A stretch of DNA of 43,669 nucleotides from a bacterium (GCA_027624795.1 JAQBTX010000002.1:1-43669); one strand, 5' to 3'. Counted from the first letter of the stretch, positions 1 through 10,333 are shown. Translations and numbers: made by a program. The notes: generated from the letters alone by a model not told the origin.

Positions 1-3000
1 GGTGTTATGGTTGATGCGGTGTAACCTGTTCCGTTTCCGATGAGTAATGCTCCATTTGATGGATTGGTGGTGCCTATTCCTGTTCCTCCTCTTGCAAGTG
101 ACAGTTGACCTGTCCAGCCCAGAGTCCAGCTTCTGTCTGATGTTAAGTCTTGTGCTGCTCCCGAATTGGTAATGGTAACATTGGTATCAGATGTCAAAGT
201 CGAACTTCTATCTGCTCTTACTGCATGTGCTGTTGTGCTAGCTTGGGTGCCTAAACTTAATACTCCGCCTACATACCCTGTGCCAGCAACATTTAGATTA
301 TAAGAGCCTGGATTCGTCGTCCCGATTCCTACATTTCCATTTGCTCCGACATAGAGAGAAGGTATGACATTTGCTGCAGTTCCTCCTATTCCTACATTGT
401 TGCTTGAATCTATGTTAAATGAGATTCCTGTTGTTGCATTATCTACGAGCGTGCCATTTTCTATTCCTGTTCCGGCTGCATTCCAACGTGAAAGATAGTT
501 ATCAGTTCCTGTTCCTGTTACTAGTCCTGCACTTGCATATGATGTCCAGCTGAGTGTTCCACTTCCATTGTTTTGAAGAAGACTGTTTGCTGCTCCTTGT
601 GATGATGGGAATGATGTGGTGACGTTATTTAACTTGACGATGTTACCTGTTGAATCTACCTGAAACTGAGATGATGCTCCGACGGAGAGCATTGAAGCTG
701 GGTTCGTGGTGCCTATTCCTACATTTCCTGCAAATGAGTTGTTTCCGCTTCCTGTTTGAGTAAGAAGTCCTGAGGATAGAGTTAGGTTTCCAGATGTTAC
801 CGTTAGTGCATTACTTGCGGTGAGGAGTCCTCCAAAGGTTCCTGTTGTTGTGAAGTTTGATGCTCCTACGACATTTAACTGGTAGCTTGGATTGGTAGCT
901 CCTATGCCAAGTCCTGCAAAAAGAGGAATTGCTCCGGTGTGTATGTCTTGTGGAGTTGAAAGGGTGATGCTTCCCGATCCATTGGTCACATTTACCTGAT
1001 TGGTGGTACCTGTTAAGTTTGCAACTGTATAACCTGTTCCGTTTCCGATGAGTAATGCTCCATTTGATGGATTGGTGGTGCCTATTCCTGTTCCTCCATT
1101 TCCTACTGGTAAGGTCCCTGTTACGTCTGTTGTTAAGTCTATCTGGTTTAAGGTTATCTGTTGTCCACTTAATGTTAGGTAATCATAACTTCCTGCTAGG
1201 GTTACTGCTGTGTGACTGGTACTTTCTAGTATTGTTATGTCAGCATCCAAATCGTTTAGTACTCCTTGAACCGTTGAACTATTGCTGTTCGCAAATTCGT
1301 CATATGTTCCGATTAAGTAGGCTCCACTTGTTGTTTCATTTGGACCTGTTGAGCCGATACCAATTGAGCCTATTGTTAATCCTGCGAATGTTGGGGAATC
1401 ACTTGTTCCAAGCCCCAAAGATGTTCGAACAGTTGCTCCACTTTCGGTGGTCCATCCACTTCCGGTTCCTACAATAAAGGTGGAGTCTGCTGCTGTTAAT
1501 CCTGCTATTGTTGTTAGGTCTGCATCATATGCTTGTACGTTTGTTCCGATGACTAGTCCTAGTGTTGTTCGTGCAGTAGCCGCATCTGCGTCATCTATAA
1601 GGGTTCTTGCAAAGGAGGTAAGATCAGTAACTGCAGCAGTACCAGATCCAGTAAAGTAAGGAATCTTATCTGCAGCTGAGGTGAGTCCTGCTATGGCTGC
1701 AAGTTCTGCATCATATGCTTGGACACTTACTCCTATGTCTCCACTTGCGAGTATGCTTTCGTTTCCTATGTATAACGTGGTTGATCCTGCTCCGTTACTG
1801 GAGTCATCAATAAGGGAGTTTGAACTATCTGTTCCTATGTGAATACCAGCACTCGTAAGAATGTCTCCTACTACATGAAGGGTGTCTGTGGGGTTGGTGG
1901 TCCCGATGCCGACACGAGAGCTGGCTGTATCTAGACTCAATAGATTGGTTGCAAATGACAGAGCATTTTGTGTACTACTTTTTAAACTCACGTTCGTAGA
2001 TTGTGTAGAAAGATCAAGGGTAGATGCATTGATGTCTATACTTCCCGAACTGGGGGCAAAGGTCATCGTACCATTGCCATCAACGATGAGTTGACCCGCG
2101 TTCACATTGAGGTCGGCGGTTCCGGTGTTTATGACAATATTTTGATTGGCAGCAGAAGTAGTCATAGTCAAAATTCCTCCGGCCGTGAATGTTTGAGCAC
2201 CAGTCGTGTCTACCGTCACACTGGCGCCATCTATATCTACAGCGTCAACCGACGTGATCAGCACGTCGCCTCCCGTGCCGGTCGTTGATATGGTGAGGTC
2301 TTCTGAATCAGATGCGGAGCTTACCGTGAGTGTTGCTCCTTCATCACCGGTGAGGGTGAGTACGTCGCCAACAGCGGTTATGGATGCCGACCCGTTGGTG
2401 GTGGTGAAGGAATAGGTGCCCGTCCCCTCCACGGTCGCGCTATAATTTCCGCCGGATGTCACGGTCGTGGTTCCTTCTGTATCTATCACTAAATTTGAAT
2501 TTGCATCAAGGGTAAGCACCCCGTCGGCTTCAAGTTCTGCTGTAGATGAGAAGTCGCCCAAGAAGGTAGAGCCGATTATACTCGTGGCCACGCCCGCATG
2601 GCCAAGGTCAATGCTTGTGGCGTTAGTTTGTCCAATTTTGAGCGCTCCGGCCCCGGTAGTATCAAGTCCGTATCCGCCTTGTACCGCAATATTCCCCGTG
2701 GTTGCGATAGTTAAATTCCCTCCCGCAAAGCTCGCTGACCCATCGCTATTGATCCATCCGGCGGTGCCGGTATTGGTATTGAGGGTGATGGTGCCGTTGC
2801 CAAACGTGGCGGTGCCCGCAGACAACACGTCGCCATCTTCATCGACGGAAAACACAGAAGTAACCAAGCTGGCACCTCCATAGATATTGATGGCCTTGCC
2901 AGTGGTTATGTCGTCATCATCTACTTTGATCACAAGCGCATCACCCGATGTGAGCGCGTCGGCATTTATCACAAAGCCCGATCCGCTGGTTATAGATGTG

Positions 3001-4985
3001 GTGTTGAGAGTTGCGGCAGTATCTGCAGCGTCAAGCGTGGTGTCTACCACAAATATATCTGCCGTATCTCCATTTTTTCGAATAAGGAATGCTTCGGCGT
3101 TTGTGGCGTCGATTATGTTTGAGCCATCAAATATGGTGATGGTGCCATCATCTCCGACCGTGATATTTCCGTTATCGGCAATGCCTATACGCTCCGTGCC
3201 ATCGGTAAGGCTGAATGTGCCACCCGTTGCATCGTAGGTGATAGTCACTCCGTCTGCTGAGGTCAGAAGCAGATCGCCGGACGTAATAGTTGACACGGTT
3301 AGATTGCCGGACGTGGCAGACACATTTGAGGCACCGGTGCCATCGATGCTAAAACCAGCAGACGTAAGAATATCAAGTGTTGCACTGTCAATATCTATTA
3401 AACCTCCTGCATTGACGATATTGATGTCATTGGTTCCATCTCCATTTAAGGTTAATGCGCCGCTATCGGATGTGATGGTCACTGCCGTGCCCCCGATCGC
3501 AAAGGTGCTATCTGAATCAAGAACCACCGCGCCGGTGGCATCGATGGTATACGCACCAGAATTCATGGTAATTCCGCCGGTATTTGATATGGTGAAAAGG
3601 CCGGCGCCTGGGCCAGTAATGCTATCTGCCGTGCCAATGAATGCCAAGTCGCCCGTTGCGTTAAAACTCGCATAGTTGCTTATCTGACCATCACCAAAAG
3701 AAGAGGTGCCATTGATCGTGAGCTTCGAGTTGGGGTTGGTGGTTCCAATACCCACATTGCCGGTTGCTCCAATAAACAGTCTTTCTGTTCCGGCTGTAAA
3801 GAACCTTAATTGGTCGTTATCTGCACCGGCGCTGTTTTCTGCAATGATGTAGGTGTCTTGATCTACATCAATTAGGCCTCCCAGAGAGCCCCAAGATGCA
3901 GTGGCATACCCTTCAAACTGAGAAGTAGAAGAGTTATAACGAATGGTGCCTGTGGTCGGCGTGGTTGGTCGTTGCGCGGTAGTTCCTGCTGGTATCACGA
4001 GCCCTCCGGTATCATCTATGGTCAGTACTCCTCCTGGAGTTATAGTGGTGAGCCCGGTTATCTTTGTGACGGTTGTCAATGCAGATTTCAGATTGAATTT
4101 TGTTCCAGAAAGTTCAAGATCATTTCCTGCAGTATAGGTGGTGTCAGTATCAGCGGGACTCGTAGATGAGATGGTTATCTCTGAACCAGTTACCGACAAG
4201 CTCGTTGTGCCACCAGCTTTGAAGGTGAGTATATCTCCTACTGAATCAGCCACGATTTCTGTTGTACCAACTTTGATGGTAGAGAACGTTTGAACCGCAC
4301 TCGATATGGTTGGCGTCTGACCTCCGGTGATTATGATGCCTTCTCCTGCAGTAACACTATAAATCACGTTTGCGGCGGTTATACGTCCCTCAGCTAAGTT
4401 CAAATTCTGTCCAGGAGCTTCTATGTCATCTTCAAATATAGAAAGGCCGCGCACATTTAAGGTAGCGATTTCTACGTTTCTATTAAACTGCCATGGTACA
4501 TTCGTAGCTATGAGGCTAGCCAATCTCTTAGATTCTGCTGCAAGGACATCGGTAGCTGGTTTCACATATTTTTGAGCTATGGGACTTTTGTTAAATGCAG
4601 AATTAACCTGAGCTTTCAGATGATTGTGCATACCCATACTTACTGCCCCATAGGCAATTAAGGCTGCGCTGACTAGTATAAAAGCAATATATCCAAATCT
4701 GAAATGACCTACCAACGAATCAATTTCAGATCGGTTGTGCTTTATAGCTTCGGCAGTATAAATCACTTGATTACGCCCCCGTTCCATTTTTTGTTGCGCC
4801 TGAAGGTTCTTATGTCTTATTGCATCGGCCAATTCGCTTCCATTATATTTTCTGTATCCAGATTCTGTGCGAATTGAAGAAATAACCCCTTCTTCTTCCC
4901 ATCGGCGCACGGTAGAAGGCGAAACCCCTACTTTGTCTGCAAATTGTTTCGGCGATAAGGTAAATTTGTTCGTTTGAATGCTCAT
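1..4985 (-). CDS. Giant MerR-HTH / transmembrane / tail-fibre-like repeat protein (3' end outside window)
   Basis: The minus frame from the ATG at 4985 stays open to the window edge, giving at least 1661 residues; the C-terminus lies outside. Residues 8-58 read as a MerR-type helix-turn-helix ([20 protein letters not shown], then a wing with SGYRKY). Residues 60-90 are charged and helical, and 96-118 form one membrane helix. The rest is Gly/Thr/Ser/Asn-rich beta-repeat sequence with about seven GIGTTNP-type motifs, NGTGYT motifs and tail-fibre signatures such as [16 protein letters not shown] and [21 protein letters not shown] repeats occur in phage tail fibres and S74-peptidase-type surface proteins. 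I infer N-in, C-out topology with a cytoplasmic DNA-binding-like head and a long surface fibre. The function is unknown. Frame continuity was read by eye. Confidence 0.85.
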   Translation of the reverse strand, partial: MSIQTNKFTLSPKQFADKVGVSPSTVRRWEEEGVISSIRTESGYRKYNGSELADAIRHKNLQAQQKMERGRNQVIYTAEAIKHNRSEIDSLVGHFRFGYIAFILVSAALIAYGAVSMGMHNHLKAQVNSAFNKSPIAQKYVKPATDVLAAESKRLASLIATNVPWQFNRNVEIATLNVRGLSIFEDDIEAPGQNLNLAEGRITAANVIYSVTAGEGIIITGGQTPTISSAVQTFSTIKVGTTEIVADSVGDILTFKAGGTTSLSVTGSEITISSTSPADTDTTYTAGNDLELSGTKFNLKSALTTVTKITGLTTITPGGVLTIDDTGGLVIPAGTTAQRPTTPTTGTIRYNSSTSQFEGYATASWGSLGGLIDVDQDTYIIAENSAGADNDQLRFFTAGTERLFIGATGNVGIGTTNPNSKLTINGTSSFGDGQISNYASFNATGDLAFIGTADSITGPGAGLFTISNTGGITMNSGAYTIDATGAVVLDSDSTFAIGGTAVTITSDSGALTLNGDGTNDINIVNAGGLIDIDSATLDILTSAGFSIDGTGASNVSATSGNLTVSTITSGDLLLTSADGVTITYDATGGTFSLTDGTERIGIADNGNITVGDDGTITIFDGSNIIDATNAEAFLIRKNGDTADIFVVDTTLDAADTAATLNTTSITSGSGFVINADALTSGDALVIKVDDDDITTGKAINIYGGASLVTSVFSVDEDGDVLSAGTATFGNGTITLNTNTGTAGWINSDGSASFAGGNLTIATTGNIAVQGGYGLDTTGAGALKIGQTNATSIDLGHAGVATSIIGSTFLGDFSSTAELEADGVLTLDANSNLVIDTEGTTTVTSGGNYSATVEGTGTYSFTTTNGSASITAVGDVLTLTGDEGATLTVSSASDSEDLTISTTGTGGDVLITSVDAVDIDGASVTVDTTGAQTFTAGGILTMTTSAANQNIVINTGTADLNVNAGQLIVDGNGTMTFAPSSGSIDINASTLDLSTQSTNVSLKSSTQNALSFATNLLSLDTASSRVGIGTTNPTDTLHVVGDILTSAGIHIGTDSSNSLIDDSSNGAGSTTLYIGNESILASGDIGVSVQAYDAELAAIAGLTSAADKIPYFTGSGTAAVTDLTSFARTLIDDADAATARTTLGLVIGTNVQAYDADLTTIAGLTAADSTFIVGTGSGWTTESGATVRTSLGLGTSDSPTFAGLTIGSIGIGSTGPNETTSGAYLIGTYDEFANSNSSTVQGVLNDLDADITILESTSHTAVTLAGSYDYLTLSGQQITLNQIDLTTDVTGTLPVGNGGTGIGTTNPSNGALLIGNGTGYTVANLTGTTNQVNVTNGSGSITLSTPQDIHTGAIPLFAGLGIGATNPSYQLNVVGASNFTTTGTFGGLLTASNALTVTSGNLTLSSGLLTQTGSGNNSFAGNVGIGTTNPASMLSVGASSQFQVDSTGNIVKLNNVTTSFPSSQGAANSLLQNNGSGTLSWTSYASAGLVTGTGTDNYLSRWNAAGTGIENGTLVDNATTGISFNIDSSNNVGIGGTAANVIPSLYVGANGNVGIGTTNPGSYNLNVAGTGYVGGVLSLGTQASTTAHAVRADRSSTLTSDTNVTITNSGAAQDLTSDRSWTLGWTGQLSLARGGTGIGTTNPSNGALLIGNGTGYTASTIT
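22..89. repeat. 68-bp direct repeat, copy 1
   Basis: These 68 bases are identical to 1030-1097. Both copies lie in the giant repeat gene in the same frame and encode the stretch around [19 protein letters not shown]. An exact DNA-level repeat about 1 kb apart suggests recent internal duplication or recombination. Confidence 0.9.
1030..1097. repeat. 68-bp direct repeat, copy 2
   Basis: Second copy of the exact repeat at 22-89, inside the same tail-fibre-like coding region and in the same frame. Recombination between the copies would delete about 1 kb and keep the frame (1008 bp, divisible by 3). Confidence 0.9.
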
Positions 4986-5351
4986 GAAAGTTTGGTATGT
5001 CCTTTCATTAAAGCACATACAAAGATCATTTGTCCAGTGGATTAAGGCTCCAAATAAGGGAGATGGGGATAATATCTTTCTATATATCCTATATTGTTCA
5101 TATTATATGATCTTTATAAAGACTTTTGTGAAAGGGTTTTTAATGTATTTGCTACTTTTTATGCAAATAAATTTAGGATTTTATGCATGGTGCATTAATT
5201 GTTGTCATGAGCCTCTGTAGAGCTCCAAGAAAATCTTTTTTTTGTCAGTTTTTTAATAAAATCTATGAAGAACTTACTATATCCTTTTGGTACAGTCTGA
5301 AGAGAAACAGAAAAATGACGAAAAATTGATCTTTTATTTTTTACTACCTCA

Positions 5352-5416
5352 TGTCATCCTCGCGGACGCGGGGATCCACCATAGAATATGGATTCCCGAT
5401 CAGGTCGGGAATGACA
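5352..5416. repeat. Dispersed TGTCAT...ATGACA palindromic element
   Basis: Ends in TGTCAT and ATGACA, with a strong inner hairpin TTCCCGA-TCAGG-TCGGGAA near the right end and a GGATCC/GGATTC core. It belongs to the same broad class as 5452-5546, 10376-10471 and 20247-20302. Non-coding; it could act as a transcription terminator or RNA-end element. Confidence 0.75.
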
Positions 5417-5451
5417 AAGTATGTCGACAAGAGAGCGTCGGGGTATCTCCT

Positions 5452-5546
5452 TGTCATTCTGACCCCGAGCACTCGGGGGAAGAATCCATACCCTTCGTAT
5501 TAACGATACATGGATCCTTCCCCCGCTAAGCGGGGTCAGGATGACA
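5452..5546. repeat. Dispersed TGTCAT...ATGACA palindromic element
   Basis: A 95-bp element with 16-bp terminal inverted repeats (one mismatch): TGTCATTCTGACCCCG at the left and CGGGGTCAGGATGACA at the right. The core contains GAATCCAT and TACATGGATCCTTC. The right half closely matches 10376-10471, so the two copies are homologous. Confidence 0.85.
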
Positions 5547-5710
5547 GTATTCCTCAGTATGACAATCACGACGCAGTTCCTCCCGTGGTGAAATACACCC
5601 TTTATAAGCGAGAACTATCTAACTTGTTATAGAGCCTCACTAAAGTACATACTAACGTTTTTTTCCTTCATTCTATTACTATAGTATGTATTATAGGACT
5701 AGTAACTTTC

Positions 5711-6505
5711 TTATACCGTAATGATGATATATGCCACCACCACTCCTATCACCACCAGGATCACGGTAAGAACAGAGTTTACTATAATACCGGTCATGAT
5801 AGTGGTGCGCGCCAATGGATTTCTTCCCAGTGCTTCTATTCCCCGAAGGGCAATTCTCCCAAACATATAAAATCCACCAAATACAAATACGAGTAAGATG
5901 ATGGTAGAGAGCGAATATTTGACAAATGAAGATGTATTACTCAGTCCCTGAGGGCCAAACTTCAGCAGATCATTTGCCGTCCGTACAAATTGTTCAATAG
6001 GTCCCAAACTCGGGAGCGCGCGTACATCAATCCGCACTAAAATGGTGCCAACTTCTTCGGGGTCATCAGGCGCATAATCTTCCAATGCAGTGCCTATAAT
6101 CACTCCGCCTGACTTTGCTTTCATGCCTATGCCAGGGGTACTTGAAGAGGTAATAAAATCTCCTTTTGCTATTTCTCCAGACGATGTATTGACCAATACC
6201 AAAAGCTCTCCACTGGTTGCTATTATATGTTGCTCTCTATCTGATTCATCTGGGATTTGCACGACGATATCAGAGGTATCTACTATAACCCCGAGCACAT
6301 TTGCGTCATAGGCCACATCACTTAATCGGAATATATCGACCTGGCGAACTACTATCATGCCAGGACGTATGCTTGAGGGGTCTTCTGCCTGTATATACGC
6401 GGTCTCAGCCGCAGAAAAAGGCAGATATGCGTGTATTTGTTGAGGTGAGACAAGAGAACTTATTACGATGATGCATGTGGCTATTAAAAGTGACATATCT
6501 CTCAT
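5711..6505 (-). CDS. Secreted KGD-type domain fused to an ATP-synthase-c-like two-helix hairpin
   Basis: 264 residues. Residues 5-26 form a signal peptide ending near HAY. Residues 40-165 form a beta-rich domain whose core (GEIAKGDFITSSSTPGIGMK followed by IGTALEDY) matches the C-terminal part of the 8710-10317 product (IKKGD, PGYGAK, IGIALEDF). Residues 195-264 contain two membrane helices joined by a polar loop, EALGRNPLAR. That loop resembles the RNP/RQP loop of F-type ATP synthase c subunits, but helix two has no Glu or Asp. This is not a normal AtpE: it carries a large exported domain and no atp genes lie nearby. The role is unknown; membrane anchoring or assembly of surface fibres is a guess from the neighbours. 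Confidence 0.75.
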   Translation of the reverse strand: MRDMSLLIATCIIVISSLVSPQQIHAYLPFSAAETAYIQAEDPSSIRPGMIVVRQVDIFRLSDVAYDANVLGVIVDTSDIVVQIPDESDREQHIIATSGELLVLVNTSSGEIAKGDFITSSSTPGIGMKAKSGGVIIGTALEDYAPDDPEEVGTILVRIDVRALPSLGPIEQFVRTANDLLKFGPQGLSNTSSFVKYSLSTIILLVFVFGGFYMFGRIALRGIEALGRNPLARTTIMTGIIVNSVLTVILVVIGVVVAYIIITV

Positions 6506-6561
6506 TAAACCATATACTAAATAGACTGTCTACTGAGAAACCGCGTACTTAACGCGCTGCA

Positions 6562-8649
6562 TTATGGCTTCAACTTTGCTCCTGGAGATGCCTGCTCCTC
6601 ATCTAGCTCAATCTTATCATCTAACCGTGCGGGAGGAGGTTTTGGTAAATTTAATTCCTGCTCTGATTGCTGTTCTTGAAGCTGCTCTTGCTGTTCTTGA
6701 AGCTGCTGCTGTAATACAATCTGTTGCTCTTCAAATGCTTCTTTAAAGGTTTTAAGATCTGCCTGTGCTTGCTTAAAGTCTGCTTCTTGAGTAGCGGGAT
6801 CAAGCAAGCTTACCACGATCTGCATTTGGTCAAACGCTGGGCTATACAGTTCTTTTTTATAATACGTCCACGCTAAGTTATAGCGTGCGTTTGGCCAATC
6901 TGACTTCAGAGATACTGCCTGTTCAAATAACTGTTGCGCACTATCATAGTTTTCAAATAGGTAGAACACTCCTCCCAAATCTTGACGCAATATGGGATTT
7001 CTTGGGTCCAGGGCAATTGCTTGCTGATATGTTGACACTGTCCACGTTGGTGCATTTTCAGCTACATTGATAATTTGTCGATATATTCCTGCCAATACTT
7101 CCCAGTTAGCTACTTTATTTGGATTGAGATTTGCTGCAATCTTTGCTTGATCAATGGAGGCTTGGATAGCTTGTGAGATCGTTTGTCTATCTTGATCAGT
7201 GAGATCTTCAGCAGGTATAGAAGCAATATTGTTGGCCAAAATCAGATTCGTTTGAGCAAATTCTCTATGAAAATCTTCACTACTATTGTTAAATTGCAGA
7301 GCTTTTACTTGATTGTCATAGAGCTGTTGCAAGCTGTTTGAACTTATTGCATCTAACGATTTTTTAAAATAGAACTCACTCATAAAGTTTCTTCCCATAA
7401 AGTAGAACGAGCCACCGTACATCAAAGAAAATATCACAATAATGCCTATATATATAGGAACTAACTGTGAAGAAGAAAAGTCAATAATATATTCATCATG
7501 ATGCTTTTTGCCTCGCAAATCAGATGCCATGAGTGCAATACTTACAAAGAACAAGAAAAACGAGATGATTGAAGGAGGTAATAGAATAAGTATTAATACA
7601 GACACGATAAAATATCCGGCATGTTCTAGTTTTACGTTCTTTAACTGACGCATAAATATGCCAATAAGAAGCATATATCCAGTCAATCCAAGTACGCCAA
7701 GTTCAGTAAGAATATGCAATAGTGCCGAACGTGAAGTATTAAATGTATTGATCTGCCATAATTCAGAATTATTGTAACTTGCGGTGCGAACTTGCGTAAA
7801 CATTGAAGCAAAGTTGTCTACCCCTACTCCAAATATGCCTGTCATAGGATTTTTCAAAACTTCCACTGCAGCATGCCACGAAATCATAAGTGGTGGTAAT
7901 ATGATCTGTGCTCCTTCATTCATGATTTGCTGTGCAATCGTAAATATATAGAAAATAAGTGAAATGAGAGTAAAGGTAATAATTGAACCAAGAAGTATCA
8001 TCACAACCTTAGGATCACTGTCATGACTATGGCGGGTATTGTGGGTTCTCCACATGTATAAGCTTGAACCGACAAGTATAAACATGAGAAACGCTACGAA
8101 GTGTATCGATGAACCAACAGTATTAAAGGTGGTACCAGAAAGGAATGACCAATAACTTGGTAAAGTCACACTTTGAAATGGATCTACCATTATGATGAGT
8201 CCAAATACTGCAACGAGTAATCCAGATACCGATATTACTAGAGCAGGTGGTGTTGATACTTTTTCAAACACATGTGAGGCAAAAAAGTACATAATGATCA
8301 TTGCCACAATCATGACTAATCCATATTGAGGATTGTAAAGTGCTTGAAATTTGTTGGGAGACATTAACACTACAGAGAGCGTATATGCAAGAATGATAAG
8401 AATCAGAGATTGTGTTGCAGGATTATGAACCCATCGAAACTTTTTAGATACAATAAAGCCACCAACTGAAGCTCCCAATAATACAAGCATAGCAAACACG
8501 ATAAAGTAAAATTTGCTATAAACCAAAAAGTCTCTCGTAATAGGAAAGAAGATGAGCGGAAGAAGAAAAATAACTCCATACATGAACATTTTCTGAAGTG
8601 ACTGAAAAAGCTTTGCCGGCGATTGAAATTGATCTTGTAAATTATCCAT
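6562..8649 (-). CDS. O-antigen-ligase-like polytopic membrane protein with C-terminal TPR domain
   Basis: 695 residues. The first 400 or so contain about 11 hydrophobic helices in the pattern of the Wzy/WaaL O-antigen ligase family, including a large loop with GIFGVGVDNFASMF. Residues 470-650 are soluble and helical with TPR units (AIALDPRNP; AVSLKSDWPNARYNLAWTYY). The tail is Gln/Glu-rich (QQQLQEQQEQLQEQQ), probably a coiled coil, and then Pro-rich. Family members polymerise or transfer glycans at the outer face of the membrane. The neighbours encode surface proteins, so surface glycosylation is a reasonable inference, but the acceptor is unknown. Confidence 0.8.
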   Translation of the reverse strand: MDNLQDQFQSPAKLFQSLQKMFMYGVIFLLPLIFFPITRDFLVYSKFYFIVFAMLVLLGASVGGFIVSKKFRWVHNPATQSLILIILAYTLSVVLMSPNKFQALYNPQYGLVMIVAMIIMYFFASHVFEKVSTPPALVISVSGLLVAVFGLIIMVDPFQSVTLPSYWSFLSGTTFNTVGSSIHFVAFLMFILVGSSLYMWRTHNTRHSHDSDPKVVMILLGSIITFTLISLIFYIFTIAQQIMNEGAQIILPPLMISWHAAVEVLKNPMTGIFGVGVDNFASMFTQVRTASYNNSELWQINTFNTSRSALLHILTELGVLGLTGYMLLIGIFMRQLKNVKLEHAGYFIVSVLILILLPPSIISFFLFFVSIALMASDLRGKKHHDEYIIDFSSSQLVPIYIGIIVIFSLMYGGSFYFMGRNFMSEFYFKKSLDAISSNSLQQLYDNQVKALQFNNSSEDFHREFAQTNLILANNIASIPAEDLTDQDRQTISQAIQASIDQAKIAANLNPNKVANWEVLAGIYRQIINVAENAPTWTVSTYQQAIALDPRNPILRQDLGGVFYLFENYDSAQQLFEQAVSLKSDWPNARYNLAWTYYKKELYSPAFDQMQIVVSLLDPATQEADFKQAQADLKTFKEAFEEQQIVLQQQLQEQQEQLQEQQSEQELNLPKPPPARLDDKIELDEEQASPGAKLKP

Positions 8650-8657
8650 ATCTAAAG

Positions 8658-8686
8658 ATTCTAAGGATTAATATCTTTCTTGTCAA
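8658..8686 (-). promoter_or_regulatory. Promoter of the O-antigen-ligase-like gene
   Basis: On the minus strand, TTGACA (8686-8681), a 17-nt spacer and TAGAAT (8663-8658) stand 8 nt before the ATG at 8649. Transcription would start at or next to the start codon, giving a leaderless or nearly leaderless message. Confidence 0.7.
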
Positions 8687-8709
8687 CCTCATTTTATACA
8701 GTTTCTAAT

Positions 8710-10317
8710 CTATCTTGTCACATCAAGCAATATACGTATTTTTCCACATGCTGTGTCACGTTGCTCGTCGTCTTCGCTTATATAATACATATGAGGACAG
8801 ACATCTTGAATTGATGTATTTTTATCAAAATCCTCAAGTGCAATTCCAATCGTATCAAATTCAGCCGATAATTCTTTTGCTCCATAACCAGGGATGAAAC
8901 TTGCAGAAATGACATCTCCTTTTTTTATTGATCCGTTTTCTGTAGAAACAAGCACCGTGACTTGACCCATGAGTCCGACAAGAATAGATGATTCACGTTC
9001 GTGATCATTTGAGTTCCCTACAAATCCCGGCGTGTCGGTAGTCACCCCAACAAGTCGATCCTCTCTCGTTGCCGGAACAATACCGTCCGTATTTATTCCA
9101 ACGATCATATGCGTGATAAACAAATCTCGATGCTCTGTTTCAAAATATTCTGCAAAATCTGCTCCTTTCGTTTCATACACCACCCCACCATTCCCCAAAC
9201 GTATTCTCCCCACATTAACTCCTGGGTCATCCCTACTTGCCTCAGCATTAAAATTTACGAACGTTGCATTTATTCCATCTTTGAGTGCACCAACAGACAA
9301 ATCAACTACAGATGAAGAGCGTACATCTTCTGGTGACAGATTAACTACGGACATAATTGATTCATAGGGCTCAATGCCTAAAACAGAGAATTTATGTTGT
9401 GGCTCCAAGATCCCTAACCCTACTTTCCCACTGGTAAAGAGTGTGTTTGCACCTATTGCAGGTTGAATCATTATATCTCCTCCTTGTTCAAGAGTAGTTT
9501 TTATTAATAATTTCTGACCTTCAAAAGTAAATAATCCGTTCGTACTCAATAGTTTAGGATTGCTCTCAGTAAGCTCTAATATATTAGACGCATTGATAAA
9601 TGGTATACTTCCAGCAACTGAACCTAATGATAGATTTTGTAGCATTGATGCATTTTCACCGGACTTTCCCGTAGAAACATGCGTTCTGGGCACAATCTCA
9701 GCTTCATCTCCTATTTGTACTCCCAGAAATAAAACGTCATGAGTATCAATAATGTCTTGAGAAATTGGACTCATACCACAATCTGATCCAAGTACAATGG
9801 TAAAAGACCCATCAACTTCTGGAGTTAAACCTTGCTCACCAATACATTCCCCACTATATACTGGTTGCCCCCCCTCTTCTTTTGGATACAAACGGAATAG
9901 TACATCACGCTTATCAGTAATGGGTATACCATCTATATCCTTAAGCACTCCATTAAAGGGTAATAATATGGGTGGTGATTTTTCACTGGTAATAGTATTT
10001 GAATTAAACGCATCCGAAAGACTAAAATAGAAGGAAATGAAAGAAATAATTAAGGCAAGGATTGAAATCCCAACAACAAAATTGCGATTAGATGATTGAC
10101 TGATATTTGATGACTTCAATACATTTGACACCTTACTTTGTAACATATTACGAGCTAAATGGTAATCAGATAAGCTTATTGAGTTATTTACCTTATGCCA
10201 GTCAAGCCAGTTAAATACTGATTTTAACTTCAGAGATTGTTTTGTCGTATCTAATTCATGAATAATCTCATCTATGTACTTATTTAAAGTAGATTGAGAG
10301 AAAAAAGTTTTTTTCAT
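8710..10317 (-). CDS. Type II membrane protein with tail-fibre/S74-like exported region
   Basis: 535 residues. Residues 1-78 are cytoplasmic, helical and Lys-rich; 80-100 form one membrane helix; the rest should be exported. The exported part has a beta-sandwich-like start (FNGVLKDIDGIPITDKRDVL, resembling carboxypeptidase-regulatory or fibre domains), a degenerate fibre motif (KVGLGILEPQHKFSVLG), and a C-terminal region with GADFAEYFE followed by the KKGD / PGYGAK / IGIALEDF module. GADxAEYFE plus this module is typical of tail-fibre/S74-related surface proteins. No Ser-Lys protease dyad could be assigned. It shares domain order with the giant protein at 1-4985 (cytoplasmic head, one helix, exported fibre). 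The substrate or partner is unknown. Confidence 0.75.
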   Translation of the reverse strand: MKKTFFSQSTLNKYIDEIIHELDTTKQSLKLKSVFNWLDWHKVNNSISLSDYHLARNMLQSKVSNVLKSSNISQSSNRNFVVGISILALIISFISFYFSLSDAFNSNTITSEKSPPILLPFNGVLKDIDGIPITDKRDVLFRLYPKEEGGQPVYSGECIGEQGLTPEVDGSFTIVLGSDCGMSPISQDIIDTHDVLFLGVQIGDEAEIVPRTHVSTGKSGENASMLQNLSLGSVAGSIPFINASNILELTESNPKLLSTNGLFTFEGQKLLIKTTLEQGGDIMIQPAIGANTLFTSGKVGLGILEPQHKFSVLGIEPYESIMSVVNLSPEDVRSSSVVDLSVGALKDGINATFVNFNAEASRDDPGVNVGRIRLGNGGVVYETKGADFAEYFETEHRDLFITHMIVGINTDGIVPATREDRLVGVTTDTPGFVGNSNDHERESSILVGLMGQVTVLVSTENGSIKKGDVISASFIPGYGAKELSAEFDTIGIALEDFDKNTSIQDVCPHMYYISEDDEQRDTACGKIRILLDVTR

Positions 10318-10324
10318 ATAGGTA

Positions 10325-10333
10325 ATTGTAACA
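10325..10333 (-). promoter_or_regulatory. Extended -10 promoter of the S74-like gene
   Basis: The minus strand reads TGTTACAAT, an extended -10 (TGn plus TACAAT), ending 7 nt before the ATG at 10317. That spacing predicts a leaderless transcript. Confidence 0.6.

Larger units (their letters stand above)
4986..5710. other. Intergenic region with two palindromic repeats
   Basis: No convincing gene on either strand. The gap separates the giant repeat gene from the 264-residue membrane protein. It holds two palindromic elements (5352-5416 and 5452-5546). The part nearest the giant gene is very AT-rich and should hold its promoter, but I cannot single out one -35/-10 pair. Confidence 0.6.

Noticed and set aside
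1-1900. Regular repeats suggesting a CRISPR array
   Set aside because: Repeats are coding, irregularly spaced, and continuous with a long open frame; no cas genes.
4978-5220. Plus-strand 80-codon frame
   Set aside because: It begins over the N-terminal codons of the giant gene, lies in AT-rich intergenic DNA, and has no domain or promoter support.
5287-5569. Open frames on both strands across the palindromic elements
   Set aside because: They exist only because the repeats lack stops; the translations are low-quality and mirror the hairpins.
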